From Myrica gale (taxonomy: Eukaryota; Streptophyta; Magnoliopsida; Fagales; Myricaceae): 64,000 nucleotides of DNA. How positions within the stretch are numbered: position 1 is the stretch's first letter; the number at the start of each line of letters is the position of its first letter. Location of the stretch: assembly GCA_963930655.1 (NCBI GenBank), contig OZ005615.1, positions 9,690,001 to 9,754,000 of the forward strand. Reading direction: 5' to 3'. The position numbers were made by a program, and so were the translations under genes. Shown piece by piece: positions 1-13,062 of this stretch. The notes under the pieces are model-generated. The model was not told the DNA's origin. It searched no databases and saw nothing but the letters and a program-made list of their open reading frames with translations.

Positions 1-215
1 CCCTCTAATGTAAGGGCTTTAGCGTAATATATGTCATGCGATTCTATTTATAGAACTGGTGTTACACCATTATTATCTTTCTAGGAATGCCTATTTAAAA
101 CTTGGCATCAAATTTCCTCCAAGTTTTGAAGTGGATTTTGGGGGTAACGTTTATTTTCGTGATTGTTTAGTGCATTTTGTGGCAATCCTTAATTGTTGTT
201 TTTGTTTGTACCCAG
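1..215 (+). other. 3' part of EPSPS intron 1
   Basis: T-rich sequence ending in a polypyrimidine tract and the acceptor ...cccag at 211-215, directly before the conserved GKTVVDN coding start. EPSPS exon 1 (transit peptide and first strand of the enzyme) must lie to the left of the window. The short open frame here has no family resemblance. Confidence 0.8.
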
Positions 216-3348
<3,133 letters not shown>

Positions 3349-3835
3349 GCAGCTCCTTTAAGTTGAAGTTTAGAAGGAAGAAAAAAATGGCCTTCGCTGC
3401 GAAGAAAGTACATTGTCATGTAATCTTTGACTGATTTGTAATTGCAAGTTGAGCTTTTTTATATACTATGGATTTGGGTAAAGAACCTGCCTGGTGTGTG
3501 TTAGAATGTAAGATTATTGTCTACTTAATGCAGTTTCGCTTTAGCTTTGGTAAAACTTGAAGAATTCTTTTCGTTTAGGGCGAGAGACCAAACAGGGGCC
3601 ATCGATCTAGCATCAGTGCCAGAACCTATGTTGCTTCCGAAAAGGTATATCAGCCCCAGATCCCCTCCAACAGGATGTTTCCCGCTGTCACTTGCAACAC
3701 CCCTTTATGGATCCGGCGATAACTTTGGGCCCAAATGACTATTTTGTTTTTTTTGGGGGGGGGGGGAGGGATAACTGACCATACTCCTCTATTATAGATT
3801 ATGATCCTCTGCAAATTCCTATTTGAATTGTATCA
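3349..3835. other. EPSPS 3' flank
   Basis: The EPSPS 3' UTR probably ends within the first ~150 bases, which are T-rich with weak poly(A)-like signals. After that comes a stretch with no gene, and a G-run at 3758-3768. Short open frames here show no family resemblance. Confidence 0.5.
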
Positions 3836-3956
3836 TGTAATTTAGAGAGAGACACAAGTGGATTACACACTATTTAATGTTATCTATGTAAATTTCTAGC
3901 AGTAAGAATCCTACAATGAAATCCACCTATTGTGTCTATATCTCTCTAAATTGCAT
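3836..3956. mobile_element. small MITE-like inverted repeat
   Basis: About 120 bases. The left arm ATGTAATTTAGAGAGA pairs with the reverse complement of the right end, which reads ATGCAATTTAGAGAGA. Related single arms recur near 10025-10110, and the internal phrase AGTAAGAATCCTACAAT recurs at about 6838, so it belongs to a dispersed family. The target duplication was not resolved. Confidence 0.6.
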
Positions 3957-6900
3957 GTCATACTCCATACTAGTACTTACTTCCTCGACTCACGTATAGG
4001 AATAGCATGCACACAATTCGGGGATTACATCACAATAAATCTTAGGTTCACTTATTGACCTCAAACTCACTTAGCGGAAGACTTGTTTAAAATGATTCTT
4101 GTTTTAAATGAAAAGTCATTAAAATTATAAGATCGAAAAATCGGTTTATAAACTTGAACGAAAGAGGTGAAATCGTACAAAACTCTTAATAATGACTTAG
4201 GTTGCAAATTTATTAATAGTAAAAGAGATTAAAACGAAATTGAAGGAATTTGATAAAATAGTGAAATTGAAACAGCATGAAGAAAAACATAATTTCCTTA
4301 TAATAAACATGGTTTAGTACAAAAGAGGGTCCTTCGAGAGGACTACAAAAGTCACCAACTTCCTGTAGTGGGGGTTGCACTCTCCTCATGTGCCCGGTAC
4401 TGTCACTCTTTCTTCGGGAATCACCTCTCAGGCATAGAGGTTCCTCACATTTGTTTTTCCTCTCATGATGTTAATGCAATTAATGCAGGAATATCATTAA
4501 TGTGCAAAGTACTCATCCAAACATCCTATGATATTTGTAAACCAATAAAGCACTTGTAATTTCAATGCAGAAATAATTTTTAAAAATAAAAATTATAGAA
4601 ATAAAATTCACAAAATAAATTTAAAATACTCAATCAGTTTTCTGTGTCATATGGTTTCAAATTATTAGACTTTTTCCTTAAATAAAGAATTAATTAACTT
4701 TCTCCTTTTATAATACTTATTAGAGAATTAAATATGAAGTTTATAATTAAATATAAAATATGCTCTAAATCTTCAAATGAGGGCCTCCTGTGCCTCCTTA
4801 GACTCTACTGGGCCTATACATAAAGTTTCAAAGTGTTCTGGGCTTGTTTAGGATTAACGGGCCTAAAGTCTATTTAGGCCTATAAAACGAGCTTTGTGAT
4901 TTGAGCCCCTAATTATACTCGGTTTGGACTCAAATTTAGGCTTCCCCATCCATTTTTCATGATTTACACAACCATAAAGTTATTTTTCTCTTTTGGACCT
5001 TTTTAACCTAACTTTTTTTATGAAATGCCAAAATTGCCCTTAGAGACCTCCAGGGGCATTTTGAACCTTTACCAACCTCCGATTGAGCTTAATTTTTTTG
5101 CAGGGACATACTGAGCACTCATGAAACATATCTGGAAATTTTCATACAAAAAATAAAAGGGAATCTAGGGGTCAATTTGGACAGCAAGCACTTTTCTCAA
5201 TAAAACCCTAAAATAACGTCTTGAATGTTATAGATCTTACACCAAAAAGCCTTTAAATTAATGATTCACTCACTTTACTTGTGTAAATGTAGTAAGCACA
5301 CATATGGTGAAAAAATAGCAAGAAAATGTATACAAACAATGATCAATTTTACAATCCTCACATAATCATGCAAGTGATGACATTTACAAAATATACAATT
5401 TGCATCTTTATCCTTGAGCTCTTAGACTCCTTTTCATGGCCTTACTTTATCATTCCTTCGTAGAAATACACAAACTTGTCATTCGGTCATCATCAAGGTC
5501 TCCATTATGTATTATTTTGCAATAAACATATCAAATATGCATCATTAAAGCAAGAGTTGGCACATGCAAAATCTCCAGCAATATCCATGGCCAACACGTG
5601 GCCCCTTATCCCCCAAAAGTCCATATCTTTGCCATTGATATGGCTTACCACATCTCTTGATCACATCGACTATACACACAACAACCCTTAGAAAAAAAAA
5701 TACACACAAGCATTCTTAGCAAAGAAGTCATACAAAAATTGAAGGATTTCAACATGCAAGTATGTCCTACTCATCATATAAATCCTTGCTATGACTTTCT
5801 TTCTTGCATCTAATTACTAAAAATTAATATAGATTCGAACAGCAGCCAGAATACAAAAGAAGCACATTTTTTTTCCAACTCATGCTTAAACGAAACTACT
5901 CCTTACCTTTACACTTTTGGAGGCTTTTTCCTTCTATTTATTCTTCTTTCTCCGTCTTTCCCTTGGCCGGACCTCCTCCCTTTTTCTCTTTTATTCTTTC
6001 CTTCCTTTCCCTCTTTCCTACTCTCTTCTCTTTCTTCTCTCCCCTTTTCTCTCTTGTCTCACCGCAAAGTGCTTGCCGTGAGTCTCTTGCAACTTTTATA
6101 TTAAATCCTCTCTTTTGTCTCATTCACTACTTTTCCTAAGGATATGCTAAATATTTAGTGAGGTTTCATGATTAAGGGGACAAAATGCTCTACAAGCATT
6201 AATCGTATTGGACAATAAAATCTATAAAAGGGAGTTATGACTATATGTCAAAAAAAAGAGAGGAGAGATTTGGAGATCTTTACTATTATAGTCGGCTATA
6301 GAATAGTTGAGAGGGGCTTGGTGACTCTTGGGCTCCTCTCTTACTAATGTGTTTCGGCCCACACTTATTTTATAGGCTCAAGTTCAAAATTAACTACCCT
6401 AAACCCAATACAATCTAAAAGAAATTAAATAGGTCATTTTAAAATAATAATGTTCAAATAAAATCAATTGCATGAAATAATAAATTCTAATGGAATAAGC
6501 AACGTTACATTAATATAAGTAAGGAATAATGATTAAAACAAGAACTGAAATAAAATATTAATCAAGAAAGATGAATTTCAGCCATAGTTAAAATTGTCTA
6601 ATTAAATCTAAAAATTTAAGGAAACAAAACTCAAATCAATTAAATAATTTTAGAGACATGAAATAAAATGAAATAATGCAAGGATATGAAAACTAAGCAA
6701 AAAGTAAATCTAAGTGCTAATAATAGTGAATTTAAAAACTAAGGAAATCAAGACTAATATCAAATTGCATATTTCCTTAAAATATTTAAGTACCATTAAA
6801 GTATCACAAGAGGTGAGGGGCATCACAACATGATGCAGTAAGAATCCTACAATAAAATTCACTTGTTACACAGTGCACTTCCTCTGCGTAGGATAGAGCT

Positions 6901-6979
6901 TGAGCAAATCCCACGGAAATATAAGGCAAAAAGTCAAGGTCCTTCACAAATTATGGGTTCAACCCTAAAAAGAAACAAA
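3957..6979. other. AT-rich intergenic DNA, no gene seen
   Basis: Three kilobases of mainly A/T sequence with scattered C/T-rich stretches, such as 5935-6060. Open frames are short and low in complexity. Parts around 4780-5220 and 6170-6420 read like degraded repetitive DNA, but no ends, target duplications or domains are visible, so they are left unclassified. Confidence 0.5.
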
Positions 6980-7392
6980 AAAACTATTTTTCAAAATGGT
7001 TATTGAGTTTCAAATTTGCTCAAATCAGTCTTTAGGTTATTGTTGCTTGTTAATCTAATCATTCTATCCAATTACGTCCCTTACATGCACAGTCAGCTAA
7101 CGGTGAGACACGTCATACCCAATAAGATCCCGCCACATGTACCATTTTTTTAAACGTGGACAACTTTTTGAGTTTTTTTTTTTTTAAAAAAAAAATTTGG
7201 TTCACGTGGCGGGATCTTATTTGGTACGCCGTGTCTCACCGTTAACTGAGTGTGCATGTGAGGGACAAAATTGGACGAAAGGATTAAATCGACAAATAAC
7301 AATAACTTAAAGACTGATTTGAGCAAATTTAAAATCCATGGACCATTTTGAAAAAAAGTGTAAAATCCAGGGACCAAAATATTCATTCACCC
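6980..7392. mobile_element. foldback element with very long inverted repeats
   Basis: Almost the whole element is two arms of about 180-200 bases around an A/T-rich centre near 7165-7195. Shared words in both arms include TTTGCTCAAATCAGTC, AACGGTGAGACAC and AAGATCCCGCCAC, in opposite orientation. There is no coding capacity. The structure resembles Mutator-like or foldback MITEs; superfamily not fixed because no clear target duplication was found. Confidence 0.75.
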
Positions 7393-7563
7393 AAAGAAGA
7401 AAGAGTTGGTCATTGAAGGACCACGTGATATCCACATGGCATATAGTTGAATTTGTCTGTCTGTCTGTTCAATCTTCATGAGTTAACTAACCGGAGCTCT
7501 AATTTTAACATCTATTTATGGAAAGGCTAAGTTTAGCCCACACCAAATATCCAACGCGGCTAA

Positions 7564-7714
7564 AGGCTTCTAATGGTAACATCGTGGATCTTTCGTTTTA
7601 GTATTTTACCGAGACTGAACGTGAAAATTGATATGGCAACATGCCTTCTCCATTAGAAGCCTGTAAGTTCTACATGCCTCGAGAGTCCTGTAGAACTTAC
7701 AGGACTCTCGAGGC
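7564..7714. repeat. cluster of nested and interleaved palindromes
   Basis: GGCTTCTAATGG at about 7564 is inverted at about 7650. Then two perfect inverted pairs interleave: a 14-base arm at 7661-7674 with 7689-7702, and a 17-base arm at 7676-7692 with 7698-7714 (loop of five bases). The two stems cannot fully form together. No gene is adjacent. Confidence 0.85.
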
Positions 7715-8490
7715 CTTCAACATGATGCCAGATTATTAAACAGGGGAACACGAGGACGTGTTTTCTTCTGTTTATTTTACTCAGGCTGCACATGGGGTCC
7801 GGGACGGCAATAGCTGTGGATAGATTTACTTATTCTTCTTTGTTTGTTTCCCTAGAAAAACTCATTCATCCACCAATTAGACTGTAAGAATCAGTTAATT
7901 CAATGTACAACGAAACCCCTGGAAATTGGATCGAAGAAAAGGGAGGGAAAATTCGATTAGCATGATGTATTACATAATTTACATGTCTCTGCATTTTCCT
8001 CTCATATGAGCTTCTAGATTTGCTTAGAACCCACGAGGAAACAGGAAAGTACATTTCCAAATCAAACTATGAACCAACCAGTCAAAATACGAAGGAAGCT
8101 AATAAGCTATCATCCTTACGCTAAGTCCTTGGCGTTGACATGGTCAGTGTCACCCGGATCTCAGTTTAGGTATATCTTTTCGCTGGATTAGCGGTGTTCA
8201 TTAATGATGCATTGATGCTCAAATGGTAGGGAATGTGGGGGCCCATACTTCGCTTATGGTTTCTTCGGCATTACTCTCCTTGAGGCTTGAGTCACGTAAA
8301 GCTTTCACGAGAAGGAAAACTTTGTTTGAGGCCTGTGATTCTCAGGATAATCTAAACGTACACCCACCTACATGGTGCTTTGCTTCCCTTTTTTGCTTTC
8401 GGCCAAAGTTTATTTTGCACTTCTAAATGCGAACCTGTCTCTCTCTCCCTCACGTGAGATTGCCTCCCAGTCCCACTGTAGTGACTCCCA
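7715..8490. other. intergenic, nothing recognised
   Basis: Unique-looking sequence between two repeat structures. Short open frames on both strands resemble no family. No splice-supported gene was found. Confidence 0.4.
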
Positions 8491-8680
8491 GAGGCCGTTT
8501 ATTGTGTGAGTGGACGAGTGAGATTAGAAATTGAGAAATCTAATGACTGAAAAATGTCACGTCATTTAATGAAACCGGGTCGGTTTTGCGGATCGAGTTT
8601 AATACGTGACATTTTTTCAGTCATTAAATTTCTCAACTTCTAATCTCACCCGTCTACTCACACACTCACACAATAACCTC
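8491..8680. mobile_element. MITE with about 75-base terminal inverted repeats
   Basis: The left end GAGGCCGTTTATTGTGTGAG matches the reverse complement of the right end, which reads GAGGTTATTGTGTGAG. The arms continue through GTGAGATTAGAA and AATGACTGAAAAA to a short centre near 8560-8605. About 190 bases, non-coding. No clear target duplication was found. Confidence 0.75.
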
Positions 8681-8837
8681 AATCACACAATAAATTTTGC
8701 CGTGGCTTCCATCTCTCTCTCCACCAACACTCGGATCAAACAAAATGGGATGACCCCAAGAAAGAAAAAAACAAAAAAGCAAAAAGTGAAAAATACAAGG
8801 GTAAAAGAAAACTATCACCAACTTCTGTGTTTATAAT

Positions 8838-9799
8838 AAGGCTTAAATGCACTCACAGTCCCTGTGGTATGACAATGTTGTAAATATGTCCCTGAGGTAA
8901 TAAAAGTTGCAAATATGTCCCTGTGATATGTTTTTTGTTAAATCCATGTCCTTCCGTCAGTTCCCGTTAAAAAATACTAACCGGATTTGATGACGAGGCT
9001 AGTCATTTTAATAAAGATTAGTCAACACAGTCAGCGAAAAAAAAACTTCCTTCTACTCAATATTAAACGGCGCCGTATACCATCCTCCCGTTAGTAATCT
9101 TTCCCTTCCCCCATCTCCCCCTTGCAAACCCTAGCTCGTCCCCTGCTCTCATTTCCTCTCCTGCGACTGATTAGCTCAATCACGGTCCCTAGTTCTAAAG
9201 CCAAAGCCACGAAGCACTTTTCGTTATTCAACGCAAAGACTATGCGGTACCGTGTGTGTAAAAGTTGCAACAAAAAAGTGACAGAGGCTTTGGGTTTAGG
9301 GTATTGGTGCGAAGGGTGCAAGAAAAATTGAAGAAGAGTGCAGTTTAAGGTGAGTCTTGAGAGTTTCTTTTGGAAGCTAGTATTGTACGAGTGGAAATTT
9401 CACCTAGCTTATAATATTCTTTTACGTTTTTTTTTTGTTCTAGATATATAATAGTAGAGTTTCTGATGCAAGCGGCAAAGCATATGTCTCTATCTTAAAT
9501 TTTTGTTCTTTAAATTTTAAGTTTTTTTAATTTTTTATCTACATGGCGCCATTTGATGACCGGGCAATGATGTGTTGGCAATGGTGGACCCAAGGGGACA
9601 CACGACCTAATTTGGTTCGTGCTGACGTGGCTTACACTTGCCATGTCATCAAATCCAGTTAGTTTTTTAACGGGGACTGACGGAAGGACATAGATTTAAC
9701 AAAAAACATACCACAGGGACATATTTGCAACTTTTATTACCTCATGAACATATTTACAACATTGTCATACCACAGGGACTGTGAGTGCATTTAAGCCTT
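8838..9799. mobile_element. non-autonomous DNA transposon (~960 bp) carrying a captured gene fragment
   Basis: Inverted ends of about 150 bases begin AAGGCTTAAATGCACTCAC on the left (8838) and mirror it on the right (ending 9799). Both contain the GTCCCTGTGGTATGAC phrase. The flanks carry TATAATA on both sides, or TAA if the end is shifted, so the target duplication is ambiguous in this AT-rich site. The interior is more GC-rich and holds a replication protein A zinc-ribbon fragment. This layout fits a Pack-MULE-type capture element. No transposase is present. Confidence 0.8.
9242..9331 (+). pseudogene. captured fragment of replication protein A 70-kDa subunit (DBD-C zinc ribbon)
   Basis: The frame reads M-R-Y-R-V then CKSCNKKVTEALG and GYWCEGCKKN. 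This is the four-cysteine zinc ribbon (CxxC...CxxC) in the C-terminal OB fold of plant RPA1, which binds single-stranded DNA in replication and repair. The family normally continues about 150 residues; here a stop follows the last cysteine pair and similarity fades soon after. The upstream frame (from about 9122) is not RPA-like. It lies wholly inside the 8838-9799 transposon, so it is a captured piece and not a host gene. Whether it is transcribed is unknown. Confidence 0.75.
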
Positions 9800-10992
9800 A
9801 TAATAATATATAATGTTCACACAGAATCGTAACAGAGATAAGTTGCTTGATTAAACAGTGTTATCTTCCCAACATGACTTTAGTTAGGAACACTAACTGC
9901 CGGAAACTCTATATATAGACCTGAGGACCAGAAAAAAACTACCATGTAATTGAATTTCTTTATGAAGAAAATTATAATAAAACAAGGTATTAGAATACTC
10001 TATAATTTTGTTGTTCGAATTGTGCTATGTAATTTAGAGAGAGATAGACACAATAAATATATTTTAACACATACTATATAATAACGTATATCTCTCTCTT
10101 AAAACAAGAAATAAATGAGATTATAAACACCTGTTATACCAAAAATCATGTTTTAGTTATTAATTGTTGCAGTATTTACTCTAGGAAGGAGCAGCACACA
10201 TGCTCTAATCATGACCATTGACCACCTTAAATCTAAATCAAATTGGAAGTCCAAATCCCCCAAGTCATTCACATGTTCCAATGGAGGAAACCAGGGAATC
10301 CCCCCTTCATATAATTAGCCTCAGAATCTCAGCCATTCCCGGTCCTTCAAATCCCACCGGCCACCACCACATCTCACAAATCGTAACTTTATTACTCCTC
10401 CCTAAACGAATAACTTCCCTACAAAATTTCCTTGAATAGAGGGTATATGTATTCGGAGGCCCCAGTTCCAAGGCCTCCCGACCAATCAAACGAAAGCTAT
10501 GTAGATCGTAACTAGATAAACGCGTTTTTGCTCCCATACGTGCATTTTCTCCATCGGAGTTAAGATTGAGACCATTAACTACCCAAGTAGTTATTAAGAT
10601 TTCCTTAATCCTTCGTACTCTGTTGTCAAATTTTGAACATTTCTCAATAGAACTATAGGCACCAAAAGAAACATCACTGCAACACCAGCATTAACAGCAA
10701 CCCATCCCTCCAAGAAACCAGAAAGATTCCCCCAATACACAAAAAATGAGCTACAGGGAAGACCAACACAAACCAAACCAAACCTCTTTTCCCCCCTCGC
10801 TTTCTTTATCTTGAACACCCCCACCACCACAGAAATTCTTCCTCAAACCCTAACTCATTCCACCCCCACCGGCCACCACACCACAAATCCGAAATCCTCC
10901 GAGGCCTCGCTTCACGAAAACCCACCAAATTGTAACTCTGGGTTATCCTCCGAGACCCACATTTTCTTCAGAAGTCGTCCCAGCTGAAGCCG
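9800..10992. other. spacer and GAE 5' flank
   Basis: The first 350 bases are AT-rich and contain a relic of the small repeat seen at 3836 (TGTAATTTAGAGAGAG near 10028). From about 10800 the sequence becomes C/A-rich and untranslated, consistent with the promoter and 5' UTR of the epimerase gene. The open frame at 10594-10830 minus has no family resemblance. Confidence 0.5.
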
Positions 10993-12291
10993 ATGTCCCA
11001 CCTCGACAACATTCCTTCAACTCCGGGCAAATTCAAAATGGACAAATCCCCCTACATTCACAGACTCCGCTGGCATTCCTCGCTCGCGAAGCTTACTTTA
11101 TGGTCCTTTGTGTTCCTGGGCTTGATCTTGCTCTTCTTCTTCCGATCCCCATCTTCTTCACCTCTACCGTCTGATCTCTCTCGCCGCTCTCTCCGTACCT
11201 ACAACTGGGGCGGACCCGACTGGGAAAAAAGGGTCCGCTCATCTGCTCGAGTTCGCTCCCGGAACGGTATATCGGTGGTCGTCACGGGAGCTGCCGGGTT
11301 TGTTGGCACCCATGTCTCTGCTGCTCTAAAGCGCCGGGGAGACGGCGTTCTCGGGCTCGACAATTTCAATGACTACTACGATACCTCATTGAAACGAGCT
11401 CGCCAAGCGCTTTTGGAACGCACTGGCGTGTTCATTGTTGAAGGGGACATCAATGATTCCACGCTATTGAGGAAGCTTTTCGAGGTTGTGGCATTTACGC
11501 ATGTGATGCATTTGGCTGCCCAAGCTGGAGTGAGGTATGCCATGGAAAATCCTAGTTCTTACGTGCATAGCAATATTGCTGGTCTTGTTAGTCTTTTAGA
11601 GGTTTGTAAATCCGCAAACCCACAACCCGCAATCGTGTGGGCATCGTCCAGTTCGGTTTATGGACTTAATACTAAGGTACCGTTTTCGGAAAGAGACCGG
11701 ACGGACCAGCCTGCTAGCCTTTACGCGGCTACTAAGAAGGCTGGTGAAGAAATTGCACATACTTATAATCACATATATGGTCTTTCGCTTACTGGGTTGA
11801 GATTTTTCACGGTTTATGGTCCGTGGGGGCGACCCGATATGGCATATTTTTTTTTCACTAGGGATATATTGAAGGGAAAATCGATTCCGATCTTTGAAGC
11901 GTCCAATCACGGCACGGTTGCTAGAGACTTTACCTACATTGATGACATTGTAAAGGGGTGCTTGGCGGCATTGGATACCGCCGAGAAGAGCACTGGGAGT
12001 GGTGGGAAAAAGAGAAGCCCGGCTCAATTGCGGGTTTTCAATTTGGGGAATACTTCGCCTGTGCCGGTTTCAGATCTTGTGAGCATTTTGGAGAAACTTT
12101 TGAAGGTGAAAGCCAAGAGACAAATTATGAAGTTGCCACAAAATGGGGATGTTCAGTTTACCCACGCCAATATCAGCTCGGCTCAGAGGGAACTTGGTTA
12201 TAAGCCCACGACAGATCTGCAGGCAGGTTTGAAGAAGTTTGTGAGATGGTATCTCAGTTACTATTCTGGTGGGAAGAAGGCCACAGGGTGA
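10993..12291 (+). CDS. GAE: UDP-glucuronate 4-epimerase (GAE), single exon
   Basis: A 432-residue type II membrane protein of the Golgi that interconverts UDP-glucuronate and UDP-galacturonate, the donor for pectin synthesis. Residues about 33-50 form the single membrane anchor after a short basic cytosolic tail. The lumenal catalytic part is a short-chain dehydrogenase/reductase fold. TGAAGFVGTH (about 98-107) is the NAD-binding glycine motif. SSSSVYG (about 218-224) supplies the catalytic Ser, and YAATK (about 244-248) the Tyr-Lys pair. Length and lack of introns are normal for the family. The first ATG is in good context at the end of a C/A-rich leader and gives the usual N-terminus. It lies on the same strand as EPSPS, as in Arabidopsis (At2g45300 EPSPS, At2g45310 GAE4, from memory). 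Confidence 0.97.
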   Translation: MSHLDNIPSTPGKFKMDKSPYIHRLRWHSSLAKLTLWSFVFLGLILLFFFRSPSSSPLPSDLSRRSLRTYNWGGPDWEKRVRSSARVRSRNGISVVVTGAAGFVGTHVSAALKRRGDGVLGLDNFNDYYDTSLKRARQALLERTGVFIVEGDINDSTLLRKLFEVVAFTHVMHLAAQAGVRYAMENPSSYVHSNIAGLVSLLEVCKSANPQPAIVWASSSSVYGLNTKVPFSERDRTDQPASLYAATKKAGEEIAHTYNHIYGLSLTGLRFFTVYGPWGRPDMAYFFFTRDILKGKSIPIFEASNHGTVARDFTYIDDIVKGCLAALDTAEKSTGSGGKKRSPAQLRVFNLGNTSPVPVSDLVSILEKLLKVKAKRQIMKLPQNGDVQFTHANISSAQRELGYKPTTDLQAGLKKFVRWYLSYYSGGKKATG

Positions 12292-12907
12292 CAAATTATT
12301 TTCATTGCTTGGTAGCAGGGCAGCCTTAGAATTCCGTTCATTATGATTCTTATGATTGTTTTAAACTTTTCGAAGTTCTTTGCATGATTAGCTTCTCTAT
12401 ATCTTAATGATGCCATATAATGCGGAACCTTGTTCCTGCATCGGAGAAATTTTGTGGTTGGTGGACATTCTTTGCTGGCATTCCTAAGCTGTATCAAAGA
12501 AACCAGAACCATCTTTTTGTTTTTCTGGAATGTAATTGTTGTAGCTTCGGCCTTGTAGATCTCAGGACGAGAGAGCATATGCTGATTGGTGGACATGTAT
12601 CATTGTTATGCAATTCAATAAAAATTCACACGATAGTTTGGTTTTTCTGTTTTTTAACTTACTCAATTGAACTATGTTTGACTTTTATGTAATGGATAAT
12701 AATATGTACGGCTTATTACATTAATGAGGTCCATAAATTAGTTCCCTACATCTTTATGTGCCAATGTTTGATGCTAACTGTATTTTGCAGTGTACACTTG
12801 GCTGCAAGTATCCCCACCACAGTGCTTTGTGTTGTATTTTGTAGAGCACTTCCTTGTATATGTGACCCAACAGAATGTTTTTTGTTTTTTGGGAACATAA
12901 TGGATAT
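12292..12907. other. GAE 3' flank
   Basis: T-rich 3' UTR and downstream DNA. The longer frames at 12261-12596 minus and 12420-12692 plus are not conserved-looking and lie in expected UTR sequence, so they are not called as genes. Confidence 0.5.
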
Positions 12908-13062
12908 TTACTGTTCTACAATATCCAAACTTAGGAGAAAGTAACAGTTCCAGCCACAGCCATACAAAATAATATTACCTCCATTCTCTAATTGCCTAAA
13001 ACACTTCACCTCTAGCATGAGTTCTTCGCAATCTCCTAAGTTTGGATATTGTAGAACAGTAA
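12908..13062. repeat. perfect 31-bp inverted repeat (foldback)
   Basis: Arms 12908-12938 and 13032-13062 are perfectly complementary over 31 bases (core TCCTAAGTTTGGATATTG). They flank a 93-base non-repetitive centre. There is no coding capacity. A transcript would form a long perfect hairpin. It could be a young foldback, a small transposon or a proto-miRNA gene; nothing in the sequence decides. Confidence 0.9.

Noticed and set aside
10021-10110. Possible second copy of the 3836-3956 MITE
   Set aside because: Only parts of both arms are recognisable and ends could not be fixed; mentioned as a relic only.
11596-12027. 143-codon frame on the minus strand inside GAE
   Set aside because: Antisense shadow of the strongly conserved epimerase coding sequence.
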